A DNA stretch of 34,463 nt from Actinomycetota bacterium (GCA_014381945.1 JACNKQ010000062.1:1-34463); one strand, 5' to 3'; counted from the stretch's first letter, positions 8,325-19,933 are shown. Notes: a model not told the origin generated them from the letters alone. Numbers and translations are program-made.

Positions 8325-9235
8325 GCACCGGAGTGGTCGGGCCTCCACCACCGATGCCGTGTACCGTCGCCGACGTGATCCTGGAGTTGGGCCCCGAGCA
8401 CGTCGTCGACATCACGCACCGCTCCGTCGTGATGGCGATCCTCAACCGCACCACCGACTCCTTCTTCGACCAGGGCCGCCACTGGGACTTCGACGACTTC
8501 CTGCGCCTTGCCGAACAGCACGTCGCCGACGGGGCCGACATCCTCGACATCGGCGGGGTCAGGGCAGCCCCCGGGCCCGAGGTCACCGCCGCCGAGGAGA
8601 TGGACCGCGTCGTGCCGGCGGTAGACGCACTGCGCAGGCGCTTCGACCTGCCCATCTCGGTCGACACCTTCCGCGGATCGGTGGTCGAGGCTGCGCTGTC
8701 GGCCGGCGCCTGCATCGGCAACGACATCAGCGGATTCGCCGACCCCACCTTCCTGCCGGCCTGCGCACGACACGGGGCCTCGGTCGTAGCCACCCATGTC
8801 CGCATCGGGCCCCGCATCGCCGACCCGAACCCCCGCTACGACGACCTCTGTGGCGACGTCCGGGGCTTCCTTGCCGAACGCGGCCGCCGGGCGGAGACCG
8901 CCGGGATCCCCAGCCGACGCATCATGCTCGACGCCGGCCTCGACCTCGGGAAGACGCCCTCGATGTCCGCCGAACTGCTCCGCAACACCGACGACCTGGC
9001 TTCCCTCGGCTACCCGGTCCTGCTCTCCGCATCCAACAAGGGCTTCCTGGGCGCCCTCGTCGGCACCGAGGTCGACGACCGGACCGAGTCGACCTGGGCG
9101 GCACACGCACTCGGCATCGGAGCCGGCTGCCGGATCCTGAGGGTGCACGACGTCCGGGGTGCCCGACGGGTCGCCGACCTCATGGCCGCGGTGCTGGCCG
9201 GGGACGAACGTGCCGCCATGGAGCCGGTCGGATGA
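8321..9235 (+). CDS. folP: Dihydropteroate synthase homologue, FolP2 type
   Basis: The 304-residue TIM-barrel protein follows the pterin-binding family throughout but with FolP2-like substitutions. MAILNRTTDSFFDQG replaces the usual NVTPDSF. GADILDIGGVRAAPG replaces GGESTRPG. LLSASNKGFLG replaces GTSRKSF. PISVDTFRGSVVEAAL and AGACIGNDISG are conserved. Mycobacterial FolP2, which shares these changes, has been reported to lack dihydropteroate synthase activity, so folate synthesis should not be assumed. It sits between comEC and holA with ATGA overlaps on both sides. An alternative ATG at 8354 would remove 11 residues. The true substrate is unknown. Confidence 0.85.
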   Translation: MSTGVVGPPPPMPCTVADVILELGPEHVVDITHRSVVMAILNRTTDSFFDQGRHWDFDDFLRLAEQHVADGADILDIGGVRAAPGPEVTAAEEMDRVVPAVDALRRRFDLPISVDTFRGSVVEAALSAGACIGNDISGFADPTFLPACARHGASVVATHVRIGPRIADPNPRYDDLCGDVRGFLAERGRRAETAGIPSRRIMLDAGLDLGKTPSMSAELLRNTDDLASLGYPVLLSASNKGFLGALVGTEVDDRTESTWAAHALGIGAGCRILRVHDVRGARRVADLMAAVLAGDERAAMEPVG

Positions 9236-10254
9236 CCACGCCGGTCGTCCTGATCACCGGCGACGAAGAGGTGCTCGTCGGCGAAGCCGTCAGGGCAGCG
9301 GTCGAAGCGGCCCTCGGGGACGAGGACCGGTCTCTGGCCCTCGAGGAGCTCGGCGAGTCCCACTACCGCCTCGAGCAGGACGGGAACGACTTCTCCACGT
9401 CCCGCCTGCTCGACGCAGCCCGGACCCCGGCGTTCCTCACCAGCCGGCGGGTCGTCGTCGGCCGCCACCTCGGGAGGTTCGGGACCAAAGACGACGTGGC
9501 ACCGCTGGTGGCACTGCTCGAGGAGGGCCTCACCGACACCCGCCTGGTACTGGTCTGGGAGCGGGGCGTAGACCCGAAGCAGCAGAAGCTGAACCAGGTC
9601 CCGAAGTCTCTCAAGGAAGCCGTTGTGGCCGCCGGGGGACGGGTGCAAGCGTGTTCCGTCGGCCGCGGACGGGATGCCGACACCTGGCTCAGGTCCCGCC
9701 TGGATGCTGCCGCGGTCAGCCTCGACGGCAAGGCCAGGGCACTGATCGCCGAGCGGATGGGCGAGGACCGCACCCGGGTCGTCGGCCTCCTCGAGACGCT
9801 GACGGCGGTGTTCGGACCCGGCACCCGGGTCGGAGCCGGCGACGTGGCCCCCTACCTCGGCGACTCCGGACAGGTGCCACAGTGGGAGCTCACGGACGCC
9901 ATAGACGCCGGCGACGTGGGCAAGTCCATCGATCGGCTGCACCGGATGCTTCACGCAGGGGGTCGGCATCCGCTGGGGATTCTCGCCACCCTCCACGGGC
10001 ACTACGGCCGACTGCTCCGCCTCGACGGTGCCGGCATCGCCGACGAGCAGGGCGTAACCGACGTGCTGGGCATTAAGGGATTTTCGGCCAAGAAGGCACT
10101 CACCGTCAGCCGCCGCATGGGAAGCGAGCGGATCGGCCGTTCCATAAAGCTGTTGTCGGACGCCGACCTGGACCTCAAGGGCCGGACAGCGTGGCCATCC
10201 GAACTGGTCGCCGAGGTGCTGGTCGCCAGGTTGGCGAGCATGAACCGCCGCTGA
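9232..10254 (+). CDS. holA: DNA polymerase III subunit delta
   Basis: HolA opens the sliding clamp as part of the clamp-loader complex. The 340-residue product starts MTTPVVLITGDEEVLVGEAV, typical of delta, and shows the conserved DLKGRTAWPSELVAEVLVARL tail. It contains LLDAARTPAFLTSRRVVVGR and a C-terminal collar region (ELTDAIDAGDVGKSIDRL, LGILATLHGHYGRLLRL). Length agrees with the family (about 320-345). It overlaps folP as ATGA and converges on rpsT, with a hairpin between them. Its place between comEC and rpsT is the conserved Gram-positive order. Confidence 0.92.
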   Translation: MTTPVVLITGDEEVLVGEAVRAAVEAALGDEDRSLALEELGESHYRLEQDGNDFSTSRLLDAARTPAFLTSRRVVVGRHLGRFGTKDDVAPLVALLEEGLTDTRLVLVWERGVDPKQQKLNQVPKSLKEAVVAAGGRVQACSVGRGRDADTWLRSRLDAAAVSLDGKARALIAERMGEDRTRVVGLLETLTAVFGPGTRVGAGDVAPYLGDSGQVPQWELTDAIDAGDVGKSIDRLHRMLHAGGRHPLGILATLHGHYGRLLRLDGAGIADEQGVTDVLGIKGFSAKKALTVSRRMGSERIGRSIKLLSDADLDLKGRTAWPSELVAEVLVARLASMNRR

Positions 10255-10276
10255 CCGGACTTGAACCCGGCGGCGA

Positions 10277-10300
10277 ACCCGGCGGCGAAACGCCCCGGGT
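10277..10300. terminator. Hairpin between convergent holA and rpsT, beside a 12-bp tandem repeat
   Basis: The sequence acccgg-c-ggcg, aaa, cgcc-ccgggt forms a 10-bp stem with one bulged C and a 3-nt loop, ending at the rpsT stop codon. It reads the same on both strands, so it can serve both genes. The left arm belongs to a perfect two-copy 12-bp repeat, aacccggcggcg (10264-10275 and 10276-10287). No U-tract follows. Confidence 0.5.
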
Positions 10301-10560
10301 CAGGCGTTGAGGGAGTTGATGCGCCTCTGGAGGCGGGACTTCTGGCGGGCAGCGGCGTTGCTGTGGATGACGCCCTTGGCGGCAGCCGTGTCGATGCGGT
10401 GCATGGCGGCAACGAGCTCCTCGGCGCCACCCTCTCCGGACTCGGCGGCGGCAACGGCGGCCTTGGTGCGGGTGCGCAACTCTGCGCGCACGGTGCGGTT
10501 GCGCAGCCGGCGCTTCTCGTTCTGGAGGTTCCGCTTGATCTGACTTTTGATGTTGGCCAC
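10300..10560 (-). CDS. rpsT: 30S ribosomal protein S20
   Basis: S20 binds 16S rRNA early in small-subunit assembly. The 86-residue product begins [20 protein letters not shown] (fMet from GTG) and ends [12 protein letters not shown], matching the family end to end. It is highly basic. The central [21 protein letters not shown] is the S20 signature. GTG 10560 is the family start, and AAGGA lies about 11 nt upstream. It is transcribed alone, opposite to holA and lepA. A TAGCCT box at 10640-10635 predicts a leader of about 65-70 nt. Confidence 0.97.
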   Translation of the reverse strand: MANIKSQIKRNLQNEKRRLRNRTVRAELRTRTKAAVAAAESGEGGAEELVAAMHRIDTAAAKGVIHSNAAARQKSRLQRRINSLNA

Positions 10561-10634
10561 GGGGGCGCAGTTCCTTGGTTCGGGGGAGACGGCCGTCGGG
10601 ATTCGCCCACAGGGCCGACCATCGAGGAGCGCCA

Positions 10635-10640
10635 AGGCTA
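10635..10640 (-). promoter_or_regulatory. Putative -10 box of rpsT
   Basis: The minus strand reads TAGCCT. The implied leader before the rpsT GTG is about 65-70 nt, long enough for structure-based autoregulation, although I see no specific fold. It is divergent from the lepA promoter at 10710. Confidence 0.45.
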
Positions 10641-10709
10641 GCGGGGAGCACCGGCAACACGGCAGACCCGACAGGACAGGGGTCACGTGCCCGACCTCGC
10701 CGCTGCCGG

Positions 10710-10715
10710 TACCGT
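10710..10715 (+). promoter_or_regulatory. Leaderless promoter -10 box of lepA
   Basis: TACCGT stands 9 nt before the lepA ATG (10725), with no Shine-Dalgarno sequence between. Confidence 0.6.
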
Positions 10716-10724
10716 CAGCCGACA

Positions 10725-12509
<1,785 letters not shown>

Positions 12510-12524
12510 AAACCCCTCGGCCGC

Positions 12525-12530
12525 TAGCAT
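12525..12530 (+). promoter_or_regulatory. Leaderless promoter -10 box of hrcA
   Basis: TAGCAT lies 6 nt before the hrcA ATG. The box and the start codon form a small dyad, AGCAT-ctggcc-ATGCT (12526-12541). This is not a CIRCE element: the spacing and the outer bases differ. Confidence 0.5.
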
Positions 12531-12536
12531 CTGGCC

Positions 12537-13535
12537 ATGCTCGAGGACCGTAAGGCCGCCATCCTGCGTGCCGTCGTCCAGGAATACATCGAAAGCGCCG
12601 ATCCGGTCGGGTCCGGACGCGTCGCCGAACGATCCGGAATCGACGTCTCGACGGCGACCATCCGCAACGAACTGGTCCGCCTGGAAGAAGAGGGCTTCCT
12701 CGTCCAGCCGCACACCTCGGCGGGGCGCATCCCAACTGAAAAGGCCTATCGCTTCTTCGTGGACGGCCTGCCCGGACCGGGTCGGCTCGAGACGGCCGAC
12801 CGTGAGCAGGTCAGCGCCTTCTTCGCCCGTTCCCACAGCGAGCTCGAACACATGCTGCGCGACACCAGCACCCTGCTCTCGGACCTGACAGGCAGCCCGG
12901 CTGTCGTCCTGGCACCTGATCGCGACCACCAGGAGATCCGCTCGCTTCAACTGGTCGGCCTCGGACCCCACCTGGCCCTGCTCGTGATCGTGATGGCCAA
13001 CGGCTCCGTCGAGAAGCTGGCACTCGAGTTCGCCGAAGAGGTCCACGAATCCACTCTCGCCATCGCCACGGCCCACCTCTCGGGAGCGATGATCGGTCGG
13101 CACATGAGCGAATGTCCCGAGCCCCCGGTGACCGGCGATCCGGCAGTCGACCATGTGCTGGGCGCCGCCCTGGCCCTGTTGTCCGACCGGGCGGCAGACC
13201 TGGAGGATGCGTTCGTCGGAGGTGCCTCACGGGTAGCCGACGTCTTCCACGACGTCGGCCTCGTCCAGCAGGTGCTGGACGTCCTCGAACACCAGTACCT
13301 GGTCGTCGGCCTGCTCCGCGACGTCCTCGACCGCGGCCTGAGCGTCGTGATCGGCACCGAAACCCGGGTCGAGCCCCTCAACGAGTGCTCGCTGGTGGTC
13401 GCCCCCTACGAGATCGACGGAGACCAGGCAGGCTCGATCGCCGTGCTCGGTCCGACCCGGATGAACTACCCGCAGGCGCTGGCCACGGTCGCAGTGGTGA
13501 GCCGCCGACTGGGCGACCGTCTCACCACGGGTTGA
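12537..13535 (+). CDS. hrcA: Heat-inducible transcriptional repressor HrcA
   Basis: HrcA represses chaperone genes through CIRCE operators and needs GroEL for activity. The 332-residue product has the N-terminal winged helix ([20 protein letters not shown], then [20 protein letters not shown] and [18 protein letters not shown]) and the C-terminal [20 protein letters not shown] and [20 protein letters not shown] segments, all typical. No CIRCE is visible anywhere in the window, so hrcA does not appear to repress itself through a canonical site. dnaJ follows 2 nt after its stop. The ATG agrees with the leaderless -10 box. Confidence 0.95.
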   Translation: MLEDRKAAILRAVVQEYIESADPVGSGRVAERSGIDVSTATIRNELVRLEEEGFLVQPHTSAGRIPTEKAYRFFVDGLPGPGRLETADREQVSAFFARSHSELEHMLRDTSTLLSDLTGSPAVVLAPDRDHQEIRSLQLVGLGPHLALLVIVMANGSVEKLALEFAEEVHESTLAIATAHLSGAMIGRHMSECPEPPVTGDPAVDHVLGAALALLSDRAADLEDAFVGGASRVADVFHDVGLVQQVLDVLEHQYLVVGLLRDVLDRGLSVVIGTETRVEPLNECSLVVAPYEIDGDQAGSIAVLGPTRMNYPQALATVAVVSRRLGDRLTTG

Positions 13536-13537
13536 AC

Positions 13538-14653
13538 GTGCCCCGCGACCACTACGAGGTTCTCGGCATCGGCCGCGACACCTCAGCCGAGCAGATCAAG
13601 AAGGCCTATAGGCGCCTCGCCCGCGAGCAGCACCCCGACGCCAACCCGGGCGACCCCGGCGCCGAGGCACGCTTCAAGGAGGCCACAGCCGCCTACGAGG
13701 CGTTGTCCGACCCCCAACGCCGCGCCCGCTACGACCGCTTCGGCCACGACGCCGGCGCCACGGGAGGATCGGCCGACCCGTTCGGAGGCCTCGGCGACCT
13801 CTTCGAGAGCTTCTTCGGAGGAAGTGGCTTCGGAGGGAGTGGTTCAGGAGGAAGGCCCCGGGGTCCGCTCCCGGGAGAAGACCTCGAGACCGTGCTCGAC
13901 CTGAGCTTCGAGGAGGCCGTGTTCGGCTGCGAAGCCGAGGTCACCGTGCGCACGGCCGTCGCCTGCACAGCATGCGAGGCGAGCGGAGCGAGCACCGGCA
14001 CCTACGCCGAACGGTGCGCCACCTGCGAGGGCAGCGGCCAGGTCAGAAGGGTCCGCCAGTCCGTGCTCGGCCAGATGCTCACCACCACCGTCTGCCAGAC
14101 GTGCGGCGGCAGCGGTGAATCCATCGAGCACCCCTGTGCGAAGTGCGACGGAGCCGGACGCAGGATCGAAAGCGCCACCCATGCGGTCACGGTGCCGGCC
14201 GGCGTCGACGAGAGCCGCAGGCTGCGGATGGCCGGACACGGCGCAGTCGGCCCCCGTGGCGGCCCGGCCGGCGACCTCAACATCCGACTCCGGGTCGCCG
14301 ACCATGCGGTCTTCGAACGGCACGGCGACGACCTCCTACACCGCCTCCACATCCCGGCCACCCAGGCTGCACTCGGCGTGCACCTCGACTACGAGACCCT
14401 CGACGGACCCGAGGCCATGGAGGTCCCGGCCGGCACGCAGACAGGCGCGATCTTCCGAATCCGCAGCAGGGGAGCGCCCCACCTGAACGGCCGCGGACGG
14501 GGCGACCTGCTCATCGAGGTCACAGTCGACACGCCCACCGACCTCGACGCCGAGGAGGAGGATCTGCTGCGCCGCCTCGCCGAAGCCCGTGGAGAGGCCG
14601 TTGCCGAGCCCGCAGAAGGCCTCCTCTCCCGGATCCGCCAGGCATTCAACTGA
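13538..14653 (+). CDS. dnaJ: Chaperone protein DnaJ (DnaJ2 type, beside hrcA)
   Basis: DnaJ delivers clients to DnaK and stimulates its ATPase. The 371-residue product has the J domain with HPD at 32-34, a Gly/Phe-rich linker ([20 protein letters not shown]), and four zinc-finger repeats [24 protein letters not shown] and CAKCDGAG. It also has the C-terminal substrate domains. The first repeat has EASG instead of the usual xGxG, but all eight cysteines are kept. GTG 13538 begins the J domain 2 nt after the hrcA stop. In actinobacteria the copy linked to hrcA is usually dnaJ2, separate from the dnaK operon; no dnaK or grpE is present here. Confidence 0.95.
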   Translation: MPRDHYEVLGIGRDTSAEQIKKAYRRLAREQHPDANPGDPGAEARFKEATAAYEALSDPQRRARYDRFGHDAGATGGSADPFGGLGDLFESFFGGSGFGGSGSGGRPRGPLPGEDLETVLDLSFEEAVFGCEAEVTVRTAVACTACEASGASTGTYAERCATCEGSGQVRRVRQSVLGQMLTTTVCQTCGGSGESIEHPCAKCDGAGRRIESATHAVTVPAGVDESRRLRMAGHGAVGPRGGPAGDLNIRLRVADHAVFERHGDDLLHRLHIPATQAALGVHLDYETLDGPEAMEVPAGTQTGAIFRIRSRGAPHLNGRGRGDLLIEVTVDTPTDLDAEEEDLLRRLAEARGEAVAEPAEGLLSRIRQAFN

Positions 14654-14660
14654 AGGCCCC

Positions 14661-15356
14661 GTGGCGCACTCCGGACCTGACGGCACCGCCGGCCCACACG
14701 TCTTCGTGGCGGACCTCCACTCCCCGGAGGTCGGGCCGGATGACCGCCATCACCTCGAGCGGTCACTGCGCCTCCGCAACGGCGACCCCCTGACCGTAGG
14801 CGACGGAGACGGTCGCTGGCGGGAGTGCAGGTTCGGCGACCACCTCGAAACCGTCGGCGGGATCGTGGAGGTGGCGCAACCCCCCGAAGAGGTCACCGTC
14901 GGGTTCTCGATGCTCAAGGGTCAGCGCCCGGAGTTGATCCTCCAGAAGCTGACCGAGTTGGGCGTGGACCGCATCCTGCCGCTCCTCGCAGAACGCTCGA
15001 TCGTGCGCTGGGATGCCGACAAGCGCACAGCCCAACACGATCGGTTCCTGCGAATCGCACGCGAGGCCGCCATGCAGTCCCGCCGGGTCCGGCTACCGGT
15101 CATCGAACGCATCACCGAAACATGCGAGGTGGCGAACCGGCCGGGAACCGCCCTGGCACAGGCCGGAGGGCGGCGCCTGCATGCCGGCGACAGAACCATC
15201 CTGGTGGGTCCCGAAGGCGGATGGACACCTACAGAGGTGGAGGGCCACGACATGGTCGACCTCGGGCCGACAGTGCTCCGGGCCGAAACGGCCGCCATCG
15301 CAGCCGGAACACTGCTGACCGCGCTCCGTGACAGACGGGTGGCACCACCGCTCTGA
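14661..15356 (+). CDS. rsmE: 16S rRNA (uracil-1498-N3)-methyltransferase RsmE
   Basis: RsmE methylates U1498 of 16S rRNA using SAM. The 231-residue product has the N-terminal PUA-like part (HVFVADLHSPEVGPDDRHHL, RSLRLRNGDPLTVGDGDG) and the SPOUT knot with ILVGPEGGWTPTEVE and LGPTVLRAETAAIAAGTLL, which are the family signatures. FSMLKGQRPELILQKLTELG is also conserved. The GTG start lies 7 nt after the dnaJ stop. The gene closes the hrcA-dnaJ-rsmE unit; prmA, commonly placed before it, is missing. Confidence 0.93.
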   Translation: MAHSGPDGTAGPHVFVADLHSPEVGPDDRHHLERSLRLRNGDPLTVGDGDGRWRECRFGDHLETVGGIVEVAQPPEEVTVGFSMLKGQRPELILQKLTELGVDRILPLLAERSIVRWDADKRTAQHDRFLRIAREAAMQSRRVRLPVIERITETCEVANRPGTALAQAGGRRLHAGDRTILVGPEGGWTPTEVEGHDMVDLGPTVLRAETAAIAAGTLLTALRDRRVAPPL

Positions 15357-15491
15357 GCGCACACAATTCTGGCCTAACGGAGACAGCAGCCGTCCAGTTG
15401 CCACGCAGCGCGGCCACTCGCTACGCTCGGCTACCACGCCGGGTGGCGGACGCGCAGGCTTATGCGCAAGCACGAGGGGAACCCCGAACAC

Positions 15492-15995
15492 ATGACCGAT
15501 GACGAAGACCGCCGGTACCGCCGCCAGGTAGGGGAGCGGATCCGCCAGATCCGCCGCCAGAAGCGGCTCTCCCTCCAGGATGTCGAGGCCCGCTCCGATG
15601 CCGAGTTCAAGGCGTCGGTCCTCGGCGCCTACGAACGCGGCGAAAGGTCCATCTCGGTCCCCCGGCTCCAGCGGATGGCCCGCTTCTACGACGTCCCGGT
15701 CGACCAACTCCTACCTGTCGGCGACGACGATCCCGGAGTCGCGAGCGACGGGGCCGCCGCCCGGAAGGTCGTCATCGACCTCGTGAAGCTCCGCGAGGCC
15801 GAAGGCCCGGAAGCCGAGATGGTCACCCGCTACATGTCGATCATCCAGGTCAAGCGGCAGGACTTCAACGGTCGGGTCCTCACCATCCGGCGCGACGACC
15901 TCCAGGCCCTTGCCGCCATCCTGGGCTCCGGCGTCGAGGAGACGATCCCGCGTCTCGACGAACTCGGACTCCTCTTCCAACCGGACGCCGACTGA
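15492..15995 (+). CDS. BldD-like transcriptional regulator with c-di-GMP motif
   Basis: The 167-residue product (the length of Streptomyces BldD) has an XRE-type helix-turn-helix: [40 protein letters not shown], and [20 protein letters not shown]. The C-domain contains R122-Q-D124, eight residues, then R133-R-D-D136, which fits exactly the RxD-x8-RxxD c-di-GMP signature of BldD. In Streptomyces, c-di-GMP joins two BldD C-domains and so controls development. I chose ATG 15492 (GAGGGGA at 15474-15480) because it matches the family length; ATG 15462 would add ten residues. A possible -10 box is TACGCT at 15422. It precedes secA on the same strand. Confidence 0.87.
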   Translation: MTDDEDRRYRRQVGERIRQIRRQKRLSLQDVEARSDAEFKASVLGAYERGERSISVPRLQRMARFYDVPVDQLLPVGDDDPGVASDGAAARKVVIDLVKLREAEGPEAEMVTRYMSIIQVKRQDFNGRVLTIRRDDLQALAAILGSGVEETIPRLDELGLLFQPDAD

Positions 15996-16030
15996 AGCCC
16001 CCCGGGTAGGACGGGGCAACAACGGACCGA

Positions 16031-16058
16031 TTGAGCCCAATCGCACCGCCGGTAGCCT
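16031..16058 (+). promoter_or_regulatory. secA promoter, leaderless, with -35 box
   Basis: TTGAGC (16031-16036), a 16-bp spacer and TAGCCT (16053-16058) form one of the better -35/-10 pairs in the window. The ATG follows 10 nt after the -10 box, so the mRNA should have zero or only a few leader nucleotides. Confidence 0.6.
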
Positions 16059-16068
16059 CGGCGTCGAC

Positions 16069-18759
16069 ATGGGTGCATTCTCACGAATCCTGCGCAGCGG
16101 CGAGGGTAGGAAGATCAAGGCCCTCGAGGCCATCGTCCCCGACATCAACGCCATCGAGCCCGAGACGGCGGCGCTCTCCGACGATGCCCTCCGGGTCAAG
16201 ACGGACGAGTTCCGGCAGCGGCTCGAAAACGGCGAGGACATCGACGACCTCCTGGCCGAGGCCTTCGCCGTCGTGCGCGAGGCGGCGGTCCGGGTCATCG
16301 GACAACGGCACTACGACGTCCAGCTCATGGGTGGTGTAGCCCTCCACCTCGGATGGGTGGCCGAGATGCGCACCGGCGAGGGCAAGACCCTCGTCTCGAC
16401 CCTTCCGGCCTACCTCAACGGACTCACGGGCAGGGGCGTACACCTGTGCACCGTCAACGACTACCTGGCCACCAGGGACTCCGAGTGGATGGGGCAGATC
16501 CACCGCTGGCTGGGCCTCGAGGTCGGCCTGGTGGTCCCCGGAGAACGGGACGCCGAGGCCAAGCGCATCGCCTACGCCGCCGACATCACCTACGGCACCA
16601 ACAACGAACTGGGCTTCGACTACCTGCGCGACAACATGGCCATGTCGCTTGAACTCAAGGTGCAACGCGGACACGCCTACTGCATCGTCGACGAGGTCGA
16701 CTCCATCCTGATCGACGAGGCCCGCACCCCGCTCATCATCAGCGGACGCCTCAGCGACGCCGTGGCGCTGTACCAGCGCTTCGCCGCCGTTGCCCGCGGC
16801 CTGCAACGCGACGTCCACTACGACTTCGACGAGGAGAAGCGCATCGTCGCCCCCACCGAGGAGGGCGTCCATGCCGTCGAACAGGCACTCGGCGTCGAGA
16901 ACCTCTACGACCAGGTCTCCTCGAACCTCGTCCACCAACTTCAGTCGGCACTCAAGGCAAAGGAGCTCTACCTGCGGGACAAGGACTACATCATCTCCAA
17001 CGGCGAGGTACGCATCGTCGATGAGTTCACCGGCCGCGTACTCGAGGGACGTCGCTGGTCCGACGGCATCCACCAGGCGGTCGAGGCCAAGGAAGGCGTG
17101 GCGATCAAGGAGGAGAACCAGACGCTCGCCACCATCACGCTCCAGAACTACTTCCGCCTCTACGACAAGCTGGCCGGCATGACCGGCACCGCCGAGACCG
17201 AGGCCGCCGAACTGGCCGGCATCTACAACCTCCAGGTGGTGTCGATCCCCACCAACCGCCCACTCATCCGCGACGACGCCAGCGACCTGATCTACAAGAC
17301 CGAAGAGGGCAAGTTCGACGCCGTGGTCGATGACATCCTCGCAAGCAACGAGATCGGCCAGCCTGTCCTCGTCGGCACGATCTCGGTCGAGAAGTCCGAA
17401 CAGCTGTCACGCGAGCTCGAGAAGCGGGGAATCGACCACGAGGTCCTCAACGCCAAGCAGCACTTCCGCGAGGCTGAGATCATCGCCCAGGCCGGACGCC
17501 CCGGTGCGGTCACCGTTGCCACCAACATGGCCGGCCGCGGTGTCGACATCCTGCTCGGCGGCAACCCCGAGAACATGGCCGACCGCGAGACCCGCGCCGC
17601 CGGCCTCGACCCGGACAGCCCCGAGGGGCAGGCAAAGGCGGCCTCGCTGCTGACGCGCTTCACCACGGACTGCGAACAACGCGGCGACGAGGTCCGCCGG
17701 AGCGGCGGCCTCTACGTGCTGGGCACCGAACGGCACGAGAGCCGACGGATCGACAACCAGCTGCGTGGGCGCGGCGGCCGCCAGGGAGACCCCGGCAAGA
17801 GCCGCTTCTACCTCTCGCTGGACGACGACCTGATGCGCCTCTTCGCTTCGGGTGCCATGCGCGGCGTGATGGACAAGGCCCTCCCCGAGGACGTCCCGAT
17901 CGAGTCGAAGATGGTGAGCAAGGCCATCGAAAGGGCCCAGACCACCGTCGAGCAGAAAAACGCCGAGGTCCGCAAGAACGTCCTCAAGTACGACGAGGTC
18001 ATGAACGAACAGCGGAGGGTCATCTACCGACTCAGGGACCGCGTCCTCAACGGTGCCGCCATGCGCGACGAGGTCCTCGAGGTGGCGTCCCGGGTGGTTG
18101 ATGCAGGGCTCGACACGTTCTGCGACTCCGAACACCCCGAGGAATGGGACATCGACGGCCTCCACTCCGAGATGGACGGCTTCTGGCCGCTCACGGTCGA
18201 CGCCGACGACCTGCGGAGCATCCCGGACCCGGACGGCCTCGCCGAGCGCCTCGTCGGCGACGCCACAGCCTGCTTCGCGGGACGGGAGGCGGAACTCGGC
18301 GTCGACACGATGCGCGAGGTCGAACGCCAGGTCATGATCCGCATAATCGACCAGCGGTGGCGCGAGCACCTCTACGAGATGGACCACCTCCGAGAGGGAA
18401 TCCACCTTCGCGCCATGGGCCAACGCGACCCGACCACCGAGTGGCAGCGGGAAGGCTTCGACCTGTTCGGACAGCTCACCGACCTGATCGGCGCCGACTT
18501 CCTCCGCTACGTGATGCGCATCCAGGTCACCGTCGCCGACGAAGAGGGCGGCATGCCGGACGATGTCCAGACCAGCGGCCCCGAAGGACCGGTCGGCGGA
18601 GCGGCGGCGGTCGCTGCCGCTGCCGGCGCACCTGCCCCCGTCACCGAGGCACCCCCCGGACCGACACAGAAGGTAAACACCGAATGGGACGCGACGCCCC
18701 GAAATGCCCCATGTCCCTGCGACTCGGGTCGTAAGTTCAAGCACTGCCACGGCCGCTGA
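16069..18759 (+). CDS. secA: Preprotein translocase ATPase SecA
   Basis: SecA drives proteins through SecYEG using ATP. The 896-residue product carries Walker A MRTGEGKT (residues 100-107), the DEVD box ([16 protein letters not shown], 207 onward), the HAILNAKQ-like [18 protein letters not shown], and [14 protein letters not shown]. The C-terminal zinc motif CPC-x8-CH (C882, C884, C893, H894) is intact, which in other bacteria binds SecB or ribosomes. Length and domain order are those of a housekeeping SecA (SecA1). prfB follows 16 nt after the stop, as in the B. subtilis secA-prfB-ftsE-ftsX order. Confidence 0.98.
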   Translation: MGAFSRILRSGEGRKIKALEAIVPDINAIEPETAALSDDALRVKTDEFRQRLENGEDIDDLLAEAFAVVREAAVRVIGQRHYDVQLMGGVALHLGWVAEMRTGEGKTLVSTLPAYLNGLTGRGVHLCTVNDYLATRDSEWMGQIHRWLGLEVGLVVPGERDAEAKRIAYAADITYGTNNELGFDYLRDNMAMSLELKVQRGHAYCIVDEVDSILIDEARTPLIISGRLSDAVALYQRFAAVARGLQRDVHYDFDEEKRIVAPTEEGVHAVEQALGVENLYDQVSSNLVHQLQSALKAKELYLRDKDYIISNGEVRIVDEFTGRVLEGRRWSDGIHQAVEAKEGVAIKEENQTLATITLQNYFRLYDKLAGMTGTAETEAAELAGIYNLQVVSIPTNRPLIRDDASDLIYKTEEGKFDAVVDDILASNEIGQPVLVGTISVEKSEQLSRELEKRGIDHEVLNAKQHFREAEIIAQAGRPGAVTVATNMAGRGVDILLGGNPENMADRETRAAGLDPDSPEGQAKAASLLTRFTTDCEQRGDEVRRSGGLYVLGTERHESRRIDNQLRGRGGRQGDPGKSRFYLSLDDDLMRLFASGAMRGVMDKALPEDVPIESKMVSKAIERAQTTVEQKNAEVRKNVLKYDEVMNEQRRVIYRLRDRVLNGAAMRDEVLEVASRVVDAGLDTFCDSEHPEEWDIDGLHSEMDGFWPLTVDADDLRSIPDPDGLAERLVGDATACFAGREAELGVDTMREVERQVMIRIIDQRWREHLYEMDHLREGIHLRAMGQRDPTTEWQREGFDLFGQLTDLIGADFLRYVMRIQVTVADEEGGMPDDVQTSGPEGPVGGAAAVAAAAGAPAPVTEAPPGPTQKVNTEWDATPRNAPCPCDSGRKFKHCHGR

Positions 18760-18775
18760 GCGATCGCACCCCGAC

Positions 18776-19879
18776 ATGCAGGACTTCTCCCCGAGACTGG
18801 ACGCACTCCTCCGCCGCCTGGAAGAGGCCGCCGGCTACCTGCGCACCGACGAACTGGGTGAGCGCAGGTCGGCCCTCGAACTCGAAATGGCCGACCCCGA
18901 CCTCTGGTCCGACCAGGACCGTGGCCGACGCGTCCAACAGGAACTCGCCGGTGTCGTCGAGGACCTCGACCTGCACGCCTCCCTGACGGGCCGCCTCGAG
19001 GACGCATCGACCCTCGGCGAGTTGGCCCTCGAAGAACAGGACGACAGCTTCGAGGCAGAGATCGAGGAGGCCCTCGTCGGCCTCGAGGTAGACATGGACG
19101 CCCTGGAACTGAGGTCGCTGTTTTCCGGCGAATACGACGCAGGCGATGCCGTCTGCCACGTCCAGTCCGGTGCCGGCGGAACCGACGCCCAGGACTGGGC
19201 CGAGATGATGCTGCGCATGTATGCCCGATGGGCGGAAAAGCGTGGCTTCTCGCTCATACCGGTGGCCACATCCGAAGGAACCGAGGCAGGCATCAGCTCG
19301 GCCGAGTTCATCGTGCGGGGCCGTTACGCCTACGGGCTCCTGCAGGGGGAGCGTGGAGTACACCGGCTGGTGCGGATCTCGCCTTTCAACAAGGAATCCA
19401 AGCGCCAGACGGCTTTCGCATCCCTGCATGTCGTCCCGTTCGTCGAAGACGTGGGCAACGAGGTCGAAATCGACGAGGGCGACCTCCGCATAGACACCTA
19501 CCGCTCGTCGGGTGCCGGTGGCCAGCACGTCAACGTGACCGACTCTGCGGTGCGCATCACCCACATTCCGACCGGCCTCGTCACCTCCTGCCAGAACGAA
19601 CGCAGCCAACACCAGAACAAGGAGCGGGCCATGCAGATGCTGGCAGCCAAACTGCTCGACCTCGAGCGCCAGAAGCGCCAGGACGAACTGAACGCCCTCA
19701 GCGGCGAACAGCGGGGCGTCGACTTCGGCAGCCAGATCCGCTCCTACGTGCTCCAGCCATATCAGATGGTCAAGGACCTCAGGACCTCCCACGAGGTCGG
19801 CGATGTCGAACGGGTCCTCGACGGCGACCTCGACGGGTTCATGGAGGCCTACCTCCGCTGGGCACGAGCCGGGGCGTAA
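18776..19879 (+). CDS. prfB: Peptide chain release factor 2
   Basis: RF2 terminates translation at UGA and UAA. The 367-residue product has the codon-reading tripeptide SPF (202-204) and the catalytic GGQ (248-250, in SGAGGQHVN). ITHIPTGLVTSCQNERSQHQ is also characteristic. The reading frame is continuous: no in-frame UGA occurs near codon 25, so the programmed +1 frameshift that autoregulates prfB in E. coli is absent. The ATG lies 16 nt downstream of the secA stop, suggesting co-transcription. The ftsE promoter follows within 60 bp. Confidence 0.97.
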   Translation: MQDFSPRLDALLRRLEEAAGYLRTDELGERRSALELEMADPDLWSDQDRGRRVQQELAGVVEDLDLHASLTGRLEDASTLGELALEEQDDSFEAEIEEALVGLEVDMDALELRSLFSGEYDAGDAVCHVQSGAGGTDAQDWAEMMLRMYARWAEKRGFSLIPVATSEGTEAGISSAEFIVRGRYAYGLLQGERGVHRLVRISPFNKESKRQTAFASLHVVPFVEDVGNEVEIDEGDLRIDTYRSSGAGGQHVNVTDSAVRITHIPTGLVTSCQNERSQHQNKERAMQMLAAKLLDLERQKRQDELNALSGEQRGVDFGSQIRSYVLQPYQMVKDLRTSHEVGDVERVLDGDLDGFMEAYLRWARAGA

Positions 19880-19933
19880 CGGGGCCTTGCGACCTGATCC
19901 CCGAGGCGCCACGATCAGCGACAGGCGCTCTGG

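Noticed and set aside
12510-12536. CIRCE element upstream of hrcA
   Set aside because: The 27-bp gap has no TTAGCACTC-N9-GAGTGCTAA. The AGCAT-N6-ATGCT dyad has the wrong spacing.
18776-18900. Programmed +1 frameshift in prfB
   Set aside because: The frame is continuous from ATG 18776, with no in-frame TGA and no CTTTGA-like slip site in the early codons.
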